Source: Lientehia hominis (lineage in GTDB: Bacteria > Bacillota > Clostridia > Lachnospirales > Lachnospiraceae). From it: a stretch of DNA of 64,000 nucleotides. A model generated the notes under the pieces. The model ran no database searches. It was not told where the DNA came from and saw nothing but the letters and a program-made list of their open reading frames with translations. Location: assembly GCF_021044755.1 (NCBI RefSeq), contig NZ_JAJNOR010000006.1, forward strand, positions 62,001 through 126,000, in the 5' to 3' direction. The position numbers and the translations under genes are program-made. Positions 51,627 to 61,062 of the stretch are shown piece by piece. The number at the start of each line of letters is the position of its first letter. The stretch's first letter is position 1.

Positions 51627-52090
51627 TTAAGCCGCTATTTCTTTTCGCTGCTTTTTATTATGATATTTAGAGATGTCAAGACCACAAGAGATTAGTGTAA
51701 GCTCCACAATTATATTTTTCTCGCCTCTTCGAAATAACCTTTTGTAAGACCTGTCCCGCTGTAATATACCAAATGTTCCTTCTTCCTGAATCCTTCGATC
51801 CATTCGCAAAAGGGCTCCATGTATTGACTCAAGGTTCGATATCACTTCTTGATGTATGGCGGTCAATTCCTCATTCATGCGAATGGTTCGGTTGCCCGAT
51901 GCCTTTGGACACCATTCTCTTTTATGTTGTCAGCCCTCATTCGCATTCATAGAGTTCTTCCGTTCTCCCATAGTTATTCTTATAAACTGGACGCTAGCTT
52001 TTGAAGCGAAATCTTTTTCTTCATGGACAGCGCAGGGTTCCGGATTCATCTCTTTGAAAATTTACAGCACGATATGGATTTTCATGTATA
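51627..52090 (-). pseudogene. Degenerate IS1182-like transposase remnant
   Basis: The last 83 codons (51627-51878) are open and read RRIQEEGTFGILQRDRSYKR and IIVELTLISCGLDISKYHNKKQ, the C-terminal block of DDE_Tnp_1_6 (IS1182-type) transposases. Upstream, to about 52090, the family's middle part is recognisable only in broken frames (NPYRAVNFQRDESGTLRCP, SLYKNNYGRTEELYEC, CPKASGNRTIRMNEEL). Terminal repeats were not found. Confidence 0.75.
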
Positions 52091-52124
52091 TTTCCACCCC
52101 GTGCTCTTCACGATAAAACAAGTT

Positions 52125-52358
52125 TTATGAAGCTTCCTTTTCCGGCGGACACTGCGGCGCTTTAGCATCTTCCTTTTTTATGAGATTATAGTTCCTCCCA
52201 ACATCCAACCCACATTTCCGCTTAACCTGGGAGATATACAGGCCAGACACCTTCAAACCGTGTTTTTCCAGAACATATGTCTTAATCTCGTCATAGATGG
52301 CCTTACTCTCAGCCGCAGTCAAATCTGGCTTATCCAGATTCAACTCCACTTCGATATG
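52125..52358 (-). pseudogene. Detached C-terminal tail of an RlmD-type methyltransferase
   Basis: About 77 codons beginning after an in-frame stop: HIEVELNLDKPDLTAAESKA, TYVLEKHGLKVSGLYISQVK, KRKCGLDVGRNYN and APQCPPEKEAS. This tail is found at the end of many clostridial RlmD/RumA proteins and is absent from the intact rlmD at 53868. No methyltransferase core is attached, so this is a fragment. 52359-52571 shows no gene. Confidence 0.65.
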
Positions 52359-52571
52359 CTACTTAGTATTAAGTTTGGACAATAATACTACCGTTTCCAC
52401 GTGTGTGGAGTGTATGATAATAATGTCTTAAAAACCTAATTATCCCTTGGCGGTAACCCTTTTCCATCAGACAAACCATTATCACGTTCTTATAGGCTGC
52501 AACTCGGATTATTGAAAATCATGATTGTACCACAGTGAAACTTTTAATGCCCCATTGCTTTAACAACTTAC

Positions 52572-53564
52572 TTAATCATAGTAATTGAAATCTATATTTT
52601 TAAGTCCACTTATATCAATTCTGGGCTTGGGATTTTTATATAGTTTAACATTTTTTATAAGTTCTGAGAAAAAATCCACTAAATCTTTCTTTTGATTCAG
52701 CACGTCATATATATCTTTTAAATCGACTAATGCAAGAACAGAGATTGATAATGCCTCTTTCGCGGTGAGGATAGCCGTTTCCGTAAAGGATGCATATGAT
52801 ACAATAATTCCATCTACATTTTTTCTTACCAATAAGCGTGACATAAATCTTCCAACTTTATCTACGCCTAAAGGTTCTTTTTCCCATTTCATTTCTACTA
52901 ATGTTAGATAATGATTTATTTCCACCACACCATCTATCTGTTCACAATTCTTACCCGTTTCATCATCGTAAATAACGAAATCTTCCTTTATACCAATTTT
53001 AAAATACATAAAAATATCATTAAGGACCTGTTCAAGTTTTTTTCCTCTTTCTTGAGGGTTCTGAATAGAAAAAAGTTGGGCAAATCTCTGTTCTAAATCA
53101 ACAAAGTGTTTTCTTGATTGGCACAATTTATCAACTACTTTCTGTTTTTCTTGTATTTTTTCGCTTTGTTCCCTGCTAAGATAATTCTCGTACTTTGTGA
53201 CCGTATCCTTTAATTTAACTATTTTCTGAATATCAGACACATTTGCCTTTGCCCTGTCTTTATCATTTGGGTAACATGTTTCAAATGAATCAAACTCCAC
53301 AATCCTCTGCAAAAGTTTTCTCCGAACACCAAGCATTTTTTCTGTCTGTTCATTCAAAGTAGCCAAAACTTCTCTTGTTACATCAAACTTCTTAAATTGT
53401 GATCTATTTGTATTTAATAGTAAGTAATATGGCTGCAAATATGTACTAGGCACTCCTACATTTTGAAAAAATAACAATAAATCTTTCTTTGTTTTATTCA
53501 ATCTTGGAATTGTATCCACTAGGATATTAAATAAATCCGGGGGGAAATGAAAATACGTATCCAT
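52572..53564 (-). CDS. Putative PD-(D/E)XK restriction endonuclease-like protein
   Basis: 330 residues. The N-terminal half is helical with predicted coiled coil (EQSEKIQEKQKVVDKLCQSR). The C-terminal half fits a restriction-endonuclease fold: QERGKKLEQVLNDIF, then EQIDGVVEINHYLTLVEMKW, in which the Asp and Glu-x-Lys match the catalytic core, and MSRLLVRKNVDGIIVSYASFTE. AT-rich, in an accessory region between mobile-element debris and core genes, which agrees with a defence role. No methyltransferase is adjacent, so a classical restriction-modification pair is unlikely. Target unknown. Confidence 0.65.
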   Translation of the reverse strand: MDTYFHFPPDLFNILVDTIPRLNKTKKDLLLFFQNVGVPSTYLQPYYLLLNTNRSQFKKFDVTREVLATLNEQTEKMLGVRRKLLQRIVEFDSFETCYPNDKDRAKANVSDIQKIVKLKDTVTKYENYLSREQSEKIQEKQKVVDKLCQSRKHFVDLEQRFAQLFSIQNPQERGKKLEQVLNDIFMYFKIGIKEDFVIYDDETGKNCEQIDGVVEINHYLTLVEMKWEKEPLGVDKVGRFMSRLLVRKNVDGIIVSYASFTETAILTAKEALSISVLALVDLKDIYDVLNQKKDLVDFFSELIKNVKLYKNPKPRIDISGLKNIDFNYYD

Positions 53565-53663
53565 CTTGTTCCTCCATATTAACTCGGTGGTATGCCTTTA
53601 ATTTCTGATGACACTATCCTTAAATTATCGTTTTTGCCATAACCCATTATTACTTTAAAGTAA

Positions 53664-53706
53664 TAGAGAAAAACCTGACGTAATGCTTATGCACTATTAC
53701 ATCAGG
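53664..53706 (-). terminator. Terminator downstream of rlmD
   Basis: CCTGATGTAAT pairs with ATTACGTCAGG (one wobble) and leads into TTTTTCTC on the minus strand, about 160 bases past rlmD and 100 bases before the nuclease gene. Confidence 0.65.
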
Positions 53707-53867
53707 TATTATCTTTCCCACTAAGTAAAGCTATTTTTTCAATCCCCAGAACTCTATTGTCCTGACACCCATATTATATCACATTCAATTTATTATTCAA
53801 TAGATTTACATAGTATTATTTCATAAAGATTTAATAAATATTAGCATACGGCTATACCTTTTCTATC

Positions 53868-55289
53868 TTATCGTTTTCGCCTCAGTTCCACACAAACCTC
53901 GCAATGCACCCCCTGCGGGAACATATCCACAGGCTGCACCTTCTCCAGCCTGTACGCCTCCCCGCATAGATATTTCAGATCTCTCGCCAAAGTGGCGGAG
54001 TCGCAGGACACATAGACAATCTTCTGCGGCCTCATCCGGACCATAGTCTTCAGAAGTGTCTCGTCACAGCCTTTCCTGGGCGGATCTACAACGATGACGT
54101 CCACAGAGGCTTCCTCATGCTCCCCATACCACCGGGGCACTACATCCTCGGCCTTTCCCACAAAGAATTCTGTATTTGAAATACCATTAAGCTCCGCATT
54201 TTCCCAGGCATTTTTTATGGCCGCCGGTACAATCTCCACTCCGAATACCTGCTTTGCCCTCTGTGCCAGAAACAGGGAAATGGTGCCAATACCGCAGTAC
54301 AGATCCCATACGGTCTCCGAACCTGTCAGTCCTGCGTATTCCAGGACTTTCCCATAAAGCTTCTCCGTTTGGACAGGGTTCACCTGATAAAAAGACTGGG
54401 GAGAGATTTTATAGGTGAGGGCGCCGATCCGATCGGTAATATAAGGCAGGCCTGACAGGCATACCACCTTCTCCCCCAATATCACATTAGTTCTTTCCCG
54501 GTTGATATTGAAGGATACCGAGGCCATCCCTTCTATTTTCATCAGCCGGTCCGCCAAGATCTGCGCGTGGGGAAAACGGCCTCCGTTAATGACCAGGCAG
54601 ACCATAATCTCCCCTGTGCGATAGCCTGTCCGAATCAAAGCGTGGCGCACCAGACCTGTATGCGTTTCCTCATTATAGGGCTCGATATGATACTCTTCCA
54701 TGAACTTCTTTATGGTCTGCAGGATCTTCTCGCTGACCGGCGCTCCCAGACAGCACTCCTCTGTTTCTACAATGGAGTGAGTCCGGCCTGCGTAAAAGCC
54801 ATAGACAATCCTCCCGTCTTTTGCCCTTCCAAAAGGAAATTGTCCCTTGTTCCGGTAATGAAAGGGGCCGCTTCCTCCGGTTTCTCTATAACTCTCTTTA
54901 TCTGAAAAGGGTTCTTCTCCTTTTTCCATTCCCAATATAGGCTCCATAGGAAGGCTGTCCTCTGAAAAGCCTCCGATGCGTGCCAAATGATTCCGCACCT
55001 TGTCCTCTTTAAACTGAAGCTGTCTTTCGTAGGACATCGCCTGAAGCTGGCACCCCCCGCAGGGCGCAGCGACGGGACATCTGGGTGACACCCGAAAGGG
55101 AGACGGCTCCAAAATGGACAGCACGCGTCCATAGCCATAGTGCTTTTTGGCTTTCACCACTTTCCCCTCGATACGGTCTCCGATGACTGCATCTTTAATA
55201 AAAAGGGTATAGCCATTGACTCTGCCTATACCCTCTCCCTGTTCGTTCATATCTTCAATAACCGTCTGAAAAACCTGGTTTTTTTCCAA
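53868..55289 (-). CDS. rlmD: 23S rRNA (uracil-1939-C5)-methyltransferase RlmD
   Basis: 473 residues, starting at TTG (AAGGAG upstream). An SAM-dependent enzyme that makes m5U in 23S rRNA. A TRAM RNA-binding domain occupies about 1-60 (GYTLFIKDAVIGDRIEGKVVKAK). Iron-sulfur ligands are CPVAAPCGGCQLQ. The methyltransferase core has LYCGIGTISLFLAQ, VVDPPRKGCDE and the catalytic Cys in IVYVSCDSATLARDL, ending VDMFPQGVHCEVCVEL. An inserted segment (about 105-150) is charged. It follows yhaM closely. Confidence 0.95.
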   Translation of the reverse strand: MEKNQVFQTVIEDMNEQGEGIGRVNGYTLFIKDAVIGDRIEGKVVKAKKHYGYGRVLSILEPSPFRVSPRCPVAAPCGGCQLQAMSYERQLQFKEDKVRNHLARIGGFSEDSLPMEPILGMEKGEEPFSDKESYRETGGSGPFHYRNKGQFPFGRAKDGRIVYGFYAGRTHSIVETEECCLGAPVSEKILQTIKKFMEEYHIEPYNEETHTGLVRHALIRTGYRTGEIMVCLVINGGRFPHAQILADRLMKIEGMASVSFNINRERTNVILGEKVVCLSGLPYITDRIGALTYKISPQSFYQVNPVQTEKLYGKVLEYAGLTGSETVWDLYCGIGTISLFLAQRAKQVFGVEIVPAAIKNAWENAELNGISNTEFFVGKAEDVVPRWYGEHEEASVDVIVVDPPRKGCDETLLKTMVRMRPQKIVYVSCDSATLARDLKYLCGEAYRLEKVQPVDMFPQGVHCEVCVELRRKR

Positions 55290-55363
55290 TATAAAAACTC
55301 CTTATTCCGGCCGCCTTCCGTCTGTAAGGCCGACGGCCTGCAATTTTAAATCTGATTCCGGGT

Positions 55364-56308
55364 TCAAAGCTCCGTGGACATCCGCACATTGGAATCCAAC
55401 AGCCGGTTGAATCCCAGCCAGTCACGATTGCCCGCATTGCCTGCCAGAAGCTCCGTCATCGTCTGCATTTTGGCATCTGTATTGTCCGCGAAATTCAGCG
55501 CTACGGCCTCCGCCAGTGCCGGCTTCTTCGGAGATCCGTACTCATACTCCCCATGGTGGGCCAGAATGCAATGCTTTAATTCCGACGCCGTCTTATGGGG
55601 AAAACCCGGTACCGTCTTAAGCTTCTCATCAACCATCAGCGTACCCATCACAATATGCCCGAGCAGCTGTCCGTCATCAGTATAATCATTTTCCGGAAAA
55701 TCCGAAAGCTCTTTCGTCTTTCCAATGTCATGAAACAGTGCGGCAGCGATCAGCAGATCCCGTTTCAGGACCGGATAATGGCCGCAGTAAAAATCACATA
55801 GCTGTGCCACGCTCAGAGTGTGCTCCAGTAAGCCTCCCACAAAGCCGTGGTGTACGGTCTTTGCCGCCGAATGTCCTTTGAATGACCGGATAAACGCCTC
55901 ATCCTCCACAAAAAAACGCTCTGCCAGAGTTCTCAGCTTCTCATTTTCAATACTTTTCACAAAGCGGAGGAGCTCCGCATACATCTGGTCAATATTCTTG
56001 GAGGAAACGGGAAGATAATCCGCAGGATTGTATTCCCCTGCCGCAGCCATCCGCACGCGCCGGACATTGACCTGCATCGCCCCCTGAAAACTGGTGACGT
56101 CACCGTCGATCTTAATATAATCCAATGCTTCAAAATGGTCGATGCCTCCGGAGAGCTCCCATATCTTTCCATCCACAACACCGGTTTTATCCTGCAGCAC
56201 AAGGGAATAATACGTCTTTCCCATTTTGGTCTTCGCAATCTGCTTCGTCTTGCAAAGATAAATTTCCGAAAGCCGTTCGCCCTCACGCAAAGTCTCAATA
56301 TATTTCAT
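55364..56308 (-). CDS. yhaM: 3'-5' exoribonuclease YhaM
   Basis: 314 residues, the family length. OB-fold RNA/DNA-binding domain at about 10-95 (TYYSLVLQDKTGVVDGKIWE) and an HD phosphohydrolase domain at about 150-290 (GGLLEHTLSVAQLC, AALFHDIGKTKEL, HIVMG, ILAHHGEYEYGSPKKP). YhaM is a manganese-dependent nuclease trimming RNA 3' ends. It lies between the HtrA-like gene and rlmD in the same direction. Confidence 0.93.
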   Translation of the reverse strand: MKYIETLREGERLSEIYLCKTKQIAKTKMGKTYYSLVLQDKTGVVDGKIWELSGGIDHFEALDYIKIDGDVTSFQGAMQVNVRRVRMAAAGEYNPADYLPVSSKNIDQMYAELLRFVKSIENEKLRTLAERFFVEDEAFIRSFKGHSAAKTVHHGFVGGLLEHTLSVAQLCDFYCGHYPVLKRDLLIAAALFHDIGKTKELSDFPENDYTDDGQLLGHIVMGTLMVDEKLKTVPGFPHKTASELKHCILAHHGEYEYGSPKKPALAEAVALNFADNTDAKMQTMTELLAGNAGNRDWLGFNRLLDSNVRMSTEL

Positions 56309-56416
56309 TTCATTCTCCCGTCTTTTACTTATCTGTTATATTTTCCGGCTTTTGATATGCCGTTTTTTTCCATTGTATCAAAGCCGCTCCGCTGGGCTTA
56401 CCGTCGGAAATCCCCC

Positions 56417-57793
56417 TCACCGTACGCCCAATCCTACAGGAAATTCAATTTCCGTATAACCTTCCCGGCCGATTCTCTGAGCTTTCACCAGAACCGTATC
56501 TCCGGGATTTTTCCCCTCCAGATAGCTCTGGAGTTCTTTGACTGTCAGAACCTCAGTACCGTCCAGCCCGACAATCACATCTCCGCTCTGAATCCCCACA
56601 TTGTATGCCGGTCCCTCCAGGACTGCGTCCGACACATAGATTCCCTTCGGGACCTGATGCTTTTCACTGATCTCCTCAGTCACATCCTGTCCGATCACTC
56701 CCATATATGCAAGCGGCACGCCGTTTGATAACCGTTCGATCACTGTCTTAAGGTCCGAGATTCCTATGGCACTCGTATTGGTCCCCACTGTTTTGGATGT
56801 AATCATGCCGATGATCTGCCCGTCCAGATTCAGCACAAAACCGGTGGCCTGGGCGCTGGTGGACACATCCGTATACAGCATGCGTACCTCCGCGTCTTCC
56901 TTTTGAACACTGGGCCTGACATAGGTGATCATTCCATATGCTACGGAACCCACATAATCTTTCGGGCTGCCAGCCAGAATCACCGGCTGACCAATCTTCG
57001 CGCCAAAAGAATTGCCCAGAGGCACCTGGCTGACCGCGCTTTTTGTGACCTCATCCACACTTCCCAAAGGAACACAGACAATGGCGATCCCAGTCTTTCC
57101 ATCCGCGGCCTTTACAAACGCGGAGACCTTTGTCCCGTTGCAGAATGTCACCTCAACAGTCGTCTCATTTTCCGAGACCTGATAGCTGGTCAGAATCAGC
57201 ATCTCCGAAGCCGTGACGTTCCATATCACGCCCGAAGCCTTGCCTTCCGTTTCAATGGTATTGTTAAACCAGTCTGTCTCCTGGGTCCTGGTCGTAACCG
57301 TCACAATCCCAGTGTTCACACCGGCAGCCGTCTGGCTCATAGCTTCATATAGGTTCTCATAGTCCTCTACGCTCCAGCGGTAGGACTCCACCGCGGATTC
57401 CACCACATCTTTGATGTCTTCCTCTGTCTCCGTCTCTTCCGTGGTCGTCTCCGGCGTTTCCGTTTCAGCCGAGGCCGTGGTCTCTTCGTCTTTTGGTATA
57501 TGAATGGCCGTCTCCGGCGGCTCCTTGCTGAACCATTTTTCCGCATAGGGCCTGAGCCCTGCAAAGACCAGACAGGAGACCACACCAAAAATAACCGCAC
57601 TCACCACCAGCACGGCAATCCTGTTGATCCACTTTCTGCGGCTCTCCGCCTTATTCAGAATCCTCTCCCGCACAAACATCGGCTCCGGTTCCTGCCCAGT
57701 CACCTGCCTGTCCTCTTTTTCCCCCTCCGGGTACTTTGGAGTCTCATCTGAAGCCTCCCGGCCCCCTTGATTCCTATCGTTTAAATCTGCCAT
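56417..57793 (-). CDS. HtrA-like membrane PDZ protein without catalytic triad
   Basis: 458 residues from ATG 57791-57793 (AAGGAGAG). A membrane helix (about 60-80) is followed by a Thr/Glu-rich linker, a trypsin-like fold (about 145-350) and a PDZ domain (about 365-458, YNVGIQSGDVIVGLDG). In active HtrA the triad lies in LTNxHV, DLAV and GNSGGP. Here these read LTSYQVS, GKTGIAIV and STSAQATGF, so His, Asp and Ser are all replaced. Such pseudo-proteases are expected to bind peptides without cutting. Transcribed away from mutS2. Confidence 0.85.
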   Translation of the reverse strand: MADLNDRNQGGREASDETPKYPEGEKEDRQVTGQEPEPMFVRERILNKAESRRKWINRIAVLVVSAVIFGVVSCLVFAGLRPYAEKWFSKEPPETAIHIPKDEETTASAETETPETTTEETETEEDIKDVVESAVESYRWSVEDYENLYEAMSQTAAGVNTGIVTVTTRTQETDWFNNTIETEGKASGVIWNVTASEMLILTSYQVSENETTVEVTFCNGTKVSAFVKAADGKTGIAIVCVPLGSVDEVTKSAVSQVPLGNSFGAKIGQPVILAGSPKDYVGSVAYGMITYVRPSVQKEDAEVRMLYTDVSTSAQATGFVLNLDGQIIGMITSKTVGTNTSAIGISDLKTVIERLSNGVPLAYMGVIGQDVTEEISEKHQVPKGIYVSDAVLEGPAYNVGIQSGDVIVGLDGTEVLTVKELQSYLEGKNPGDTVLVKAQRIGREGYTEIEFPVGLGVR

Positions 57794-57939
57794 ACAAACT
57801 CTCCTTGACAACAGATACAAAGCCCAAATAGAAACACTGTTTCTATTATAGATGATATCCCCTGATTTTTGAAGTGTTTTAACAAATATTTTCCCAAATC
57901 ACAAAAAGTTTGGTATACTAATACCCGAGGAGAGTGCCT

Positions 57940-60342
57940 ATGAATCGAAAAGTTCTGCATACTTTGGAATTTGAAAAAATAATTGAAAACTTAACGGATC
58001 ATGCCTATACACCTGCCGGCAGAGAACTGTGCCGGACGCTGGAGCCCATGTCTCATATCGACGACATCCGTCTGGCCCAGAGGGAGACTTCCGACGCAGT
58101 GTCGCGTGTCATCCACAATGGCCCCTTGTCTTTCTCCGGTGTCCATGATATCCGCGGCTCCCTGAAACGTCTTCAGATCGGAGGCGTCCTTGGCATGTCT
58201 GAGCTTCTTCATATCAGCAGTCTTTTATCGGCTGCAGCCAGGGTAAAGTCCTATGGAAGAAGCAATATGGAGGACGGCATTGCCGATTCCTTAACAGAAG
58301 CATTCAGCCTGTTGGAGCCTCTGACTCCACTGAATCAGGAAATACAAAGGTGTATCCTGTCCGAGGAAGAAATGAGCGATGACGCCAGCTCCGGGCTGCG
58401 CCATGTGCGCCGCTCCATCCGGATCACCGGAGAACGTATCCACAGCCAGTTAAACACCCTTTTAAACGGAAACCGCGCCTATCTGCAGGATGCCGTCATC
58501 ACGACCCGCGACGGACGCTACTGTCTGCCGGTCAAAGCAGAATATAAAGCCCAGGTGCCGGGAATGATACATGATCAATCCTCTACCGGATCTACCTATT
58601 TTATTGAACCCATGGCGGTCATCCGATTAAACAACGAGCTTCGGGAGCTGGAAGCCCAGGAGCAGAAGGAAATTGAAGCGGTCCTGGCTGTTCTCAGCAG
58701 CTCCGCCGCGGAACAGGCCGTCTTTCTGGAGTCTGATTACGAGCTTCTCGGGCGTCTGGATTTCATCTTTGCCAGAGCAGCCCTTTCCGCCCATTATAAA
58801 TGCACGGAGCCGTCCTTCAACACAGAAGGGTATCTCTATATCAAGGATGCCAGACATCCGCTTTTGGATTCCCGGACCGTAGTTCCGATCACCGCAGAGC
58901 TGGGAAAGGAATTTGACCTGCTGATAATCACCGGTCCCAATACCGGCGGCAAGACAGTTTCCCTGAAGACCGTGGGGCTCTTTACCCTGATGGGTCAGAG
59001 TGGTCTCCATATCCCTGCTTTTGAAGGATCCCAGCTGGCAGTCTTTGACGAGGTATTTGCTGATATCGGTGATGAACAGAGCATTGAGCAGAGCCTCAGC
59101 ACCTTTTCATCACACATGACCAACATCGTCTCCATCTTGGAAAAAGCAGACAGCCGCTCTTTGGTCCTGTTTGATGAACTGGGGGCAGGAACGGACCCCG
59201 CGGAGGGAGCTGCCCTGGCAATCTCCATCCTCACATTCCTGCACAATATGAAGGTCCGGACCATGGCCACGACCCATTACAGTGAACTCAAGGTATATGC
59301 ACTGTCCACAGACGGCGTGGAAAATGCCTGCTGTGAATTTGACGTGGACACCCTTCGGCCCACTTACCGCCTGTTGATCGGAATACCGGGAAAGAGCAAC
59401 GCATTCGCCATATCGAAAAAACTCGGCCTGCCCGATTACATTATAGAGGACGCCAGAAAGCGCATCGGCAGTGAAGACGCCGCCTTTGAAGATCTGCTTT
59501 CTGACCTGGAAAAGAACCGGGTGGAGCTGGAGCGGGAACGACTGGAGGTCAACAGCTATAAGGCGGAAATCGCCATGCTGAAAGAACAGCTGTCGAAAAA
59601 GCAGGACCGTCTGGACGAGAATCGGGAAAAGATTCTGGCCCGGGCCAATGAAGAGGCCCGGAAAATCCTGGCCGACGCCAAGGCCTCCGCCGACGAAACC
59701 ATCCGGAATATCAACCGGCTTTCCGCCAAATCCGGCGTGGGCAAAGAACTGGAAAAGGAACGAAAGAAACTTCGCGACCACCTGGATAAAGTCAGCAGCA
59801 GCATGGCAGTAAAAGCACAAAAACCCAAAAGGGCCTACCGGCCTGAAGATTTTCGAGTAGGCGACGCCGTCCGCGTACTGTCCATGAACCTGAACGGCAC
59901 AGTCAGTACCCTGCCCAATGCAAAAGGCGAAGTGACGGTCCAAATGGGCATCCTGCGGTCTCAGGTGAACATCAAGGACCTGGAGCTTCTGCAGGAAGAT
60001 ACCATATCCACCCCCATAGGGAATATGGGAAAAAAAGAGACTCAAAGAAACAGCCACTCCGGTTCTATCCGGATGTCCAAATCTTCCTCCGTTTCTCCTG
60101 AAATCAATCTGATCGGAAAGACAACCGACGAAGCTGTCCCGGAATTGGATAAATATATCGACGACGCATATCTGGCCCATCTGCCCCAGGTAAGAGTAAT
60201 TCACGGCCGGGGAACCGGCGCCCTGAAAAAAGCTGTGCATCAGTTTTTGAGACGTTGCCGCCATGTATCCTCCTATCGCCTGGGGGATTTTGGAGAAGGA
60301 GGGACCGGTGTCACCATCGTGCAGTTTTCTTATGATAAATAG
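57940..60342 (+). CDS. mutS2: Endonuclease MutS2
   Basis: 800 residues from ATG 57940 (GGAGAG, 7-base spacing; a GTG two codons earlier is less likely). MutS2 suppresses recombination and rescues collided ribosomes. Clamp and lever helices fill about 1-310, the ATPase has ITGPNTGGKTVSLKTVGL, LVLFDELGAGTDPAEGAALA and TTHYSELK. A coiled coil (about 515-630) leads to the KOW-like region and the C-terminal Smr nuclease domain (about 725-800), INLIGKTTDEAVPELDKYID with VRVIHGRGTGALKKAVHQFL. Confidence 0.96.
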   Translation: MNRKVLHTLEFEKIIENLTDHAYTPAGRELCRTLEPMSHIDDIRLAQRETSDAVSRVIHNGPLSFSGVHDIRGSLKRLQIGGVLGMSELLHISSLLSAAARVKSYGRSNMEDGIADSLTEAFSLLEPLTPLNQEIQRCILSEEEMSDDASSGLRHVRRSIRITGERIHSQLNTLLNGNRAYLQDAVITTRDGRYCLPVKAEYKAQVPGMIHDQSSTGSTYFIEPMAVIRLNNELRELEAQEQKEIEAVLAVLSSSAAEQAVFLESDYELLGRLDFIFARAALSAHYKCTEPSFNTEGYLYIKDARHPLLDSRTVVPITAELGKEFDLLIITGPNTGGKTVSLKTVGLFTLMGQSGLHIPAFEGSQLAVFDEVFADIGDEQSIEQSLSTFSSHMTNIVSILEKADSRSLVLFDELGAGTDPAEGAALAISILTFLHNMKVRTMATTHYSELKVYALSTDGVENACCEFDVDTLRPTYRLLIGIPGKSNAFAISKKLGLPDYIIEDARKRIGSEDAAFEDLLSDLEKNRVELERERLEVNSYKAEIAMLKEQLSKKQDRLDENREKILARANEEARKILADAKASADETIRNINRLSAKSGVGKELEKERKKLRDHLDKVSSSMAVKAQKPKRAYRPEDFRVGDAVRVLSMNLNGTVSTLPNAKGEVTVQMGILRSQVNIKDLELLQEDTISTPIGNMGKKETQRNSHSGSIRMSKSSSVSPEINLIGKTTDEAVPELDKYIDDAYLAHLPQVRVIHGRGTGALKKAVHQFLRRCRHVSSYRLGDFGEGGTGVTIVQFSYDK

Positions 60343-60351
60343 GAGGAAAAC

Positions 60352-61062
60352 ATGACATCCAAACAGAAAATCCTGATAGTCGACGACGACGAAAACATTG
60401 CCGAGCTGATTTCTCTTTATCTGCTAAAGGAATGTTACGAGACCCAGATAGTGCATGACGGAGAATCTGCCCTTCAGGCCTTTCCCGCTTTTCAGCCGGA
60501 TCTGATCCTCCTGGATCTGATGCTTCCCGGCATCGACGGGTATCAAGTCTGCAGGGAGCTGAGAAAAGACACATCCGTTCCCATTATCATGCTGTCAGCC
60601 AAAGGAGAGGTCTTTGACAAAGTCCTGGGCCTGGAACTGGGCGCCGATGATTATATCATCAAGCCCTTTGACTCTAAAGAGCTGGTGGCCAGAGTAAAAG
60701 CGGTCCTGCGCCGAGCCGTTCCTCCTGTCCCAGCTTCCCTTCCGGTACCGGAACAGCAGGGACAATACGTGGAATTCCCTGATCTGATCGTGAATCTGAC
60801 AAATTACTCTGTGATCTACATGGGACATTCTGTGGAAATGCCTCCGAAGGAACTGGAGCTCCTTTACTTTCTTGCATCCTCCCCCAACCAAGTATTCACC
60901 AGGGAACAGCTTCTCGACCACATCTGGGGATATGAATACGTAGGCGATACCCGGACCGTGGACGTACATATCAAGCGTCTCCGGGAGAAGATCAACGACC
61001 ACCCAGCATGGCAGCTGTCCACTGTCTGGGGCATTGGATATAAATTTGAGGTAAAGAGATGA
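60352..61062 (+). CDS. OmpR-family response regulator
   Basis: 236 residues. Receiver domain about 5-120 with acidic pocket VDDDEN, phospho-acceptor in LILLDLMLPGIDGYQ and Lys in IIKPFDSKELVARV. The C-terminal winged helix (about 140-236) shows PPKELELLYFLASSPNQVFTREQLL and TRTVDVHIKRLREKI. AGGAGG is 6 bases before ATG. It starts 10 bases after mutS2 and overlaps the kinase gene by ATGA, so it works with the kinase at 61059. Targets unknown. Confidence 0.94.
   Translation: MTSKQKILIVDDDENIAELISLYLLKECYETQIVHDGESALQAFPAFQPDLILLDLMLPGIDGYQVCRELRKDTSVPIIMLSAKGEVFDKVLGLELGADDYIIKPFDSKELVARVKAVLRRAVPPVPASLPVPEQQGQYVEFPDLIVNLTNYSVIYMGHSVEMPPKELELLYFLASSPNQVFTREQLLDHIWGYEYVGDTRTVDVHIKRLREKINDHPAWQLSTVWGIGYKFEVKR

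Noticed and set aside
52395..52420. CCACGTGT-GGAG element, also near 49825, as a possible stray CRISPR repeat
   Set aside because: Only two weakly similar sites, no spacing and no array; likely chance in AT-rich sequence.
59110..60264. 384-codon minus-strand frame opposite mutS2
   Set aside because: Shadow of mutS2, which has full domain support.
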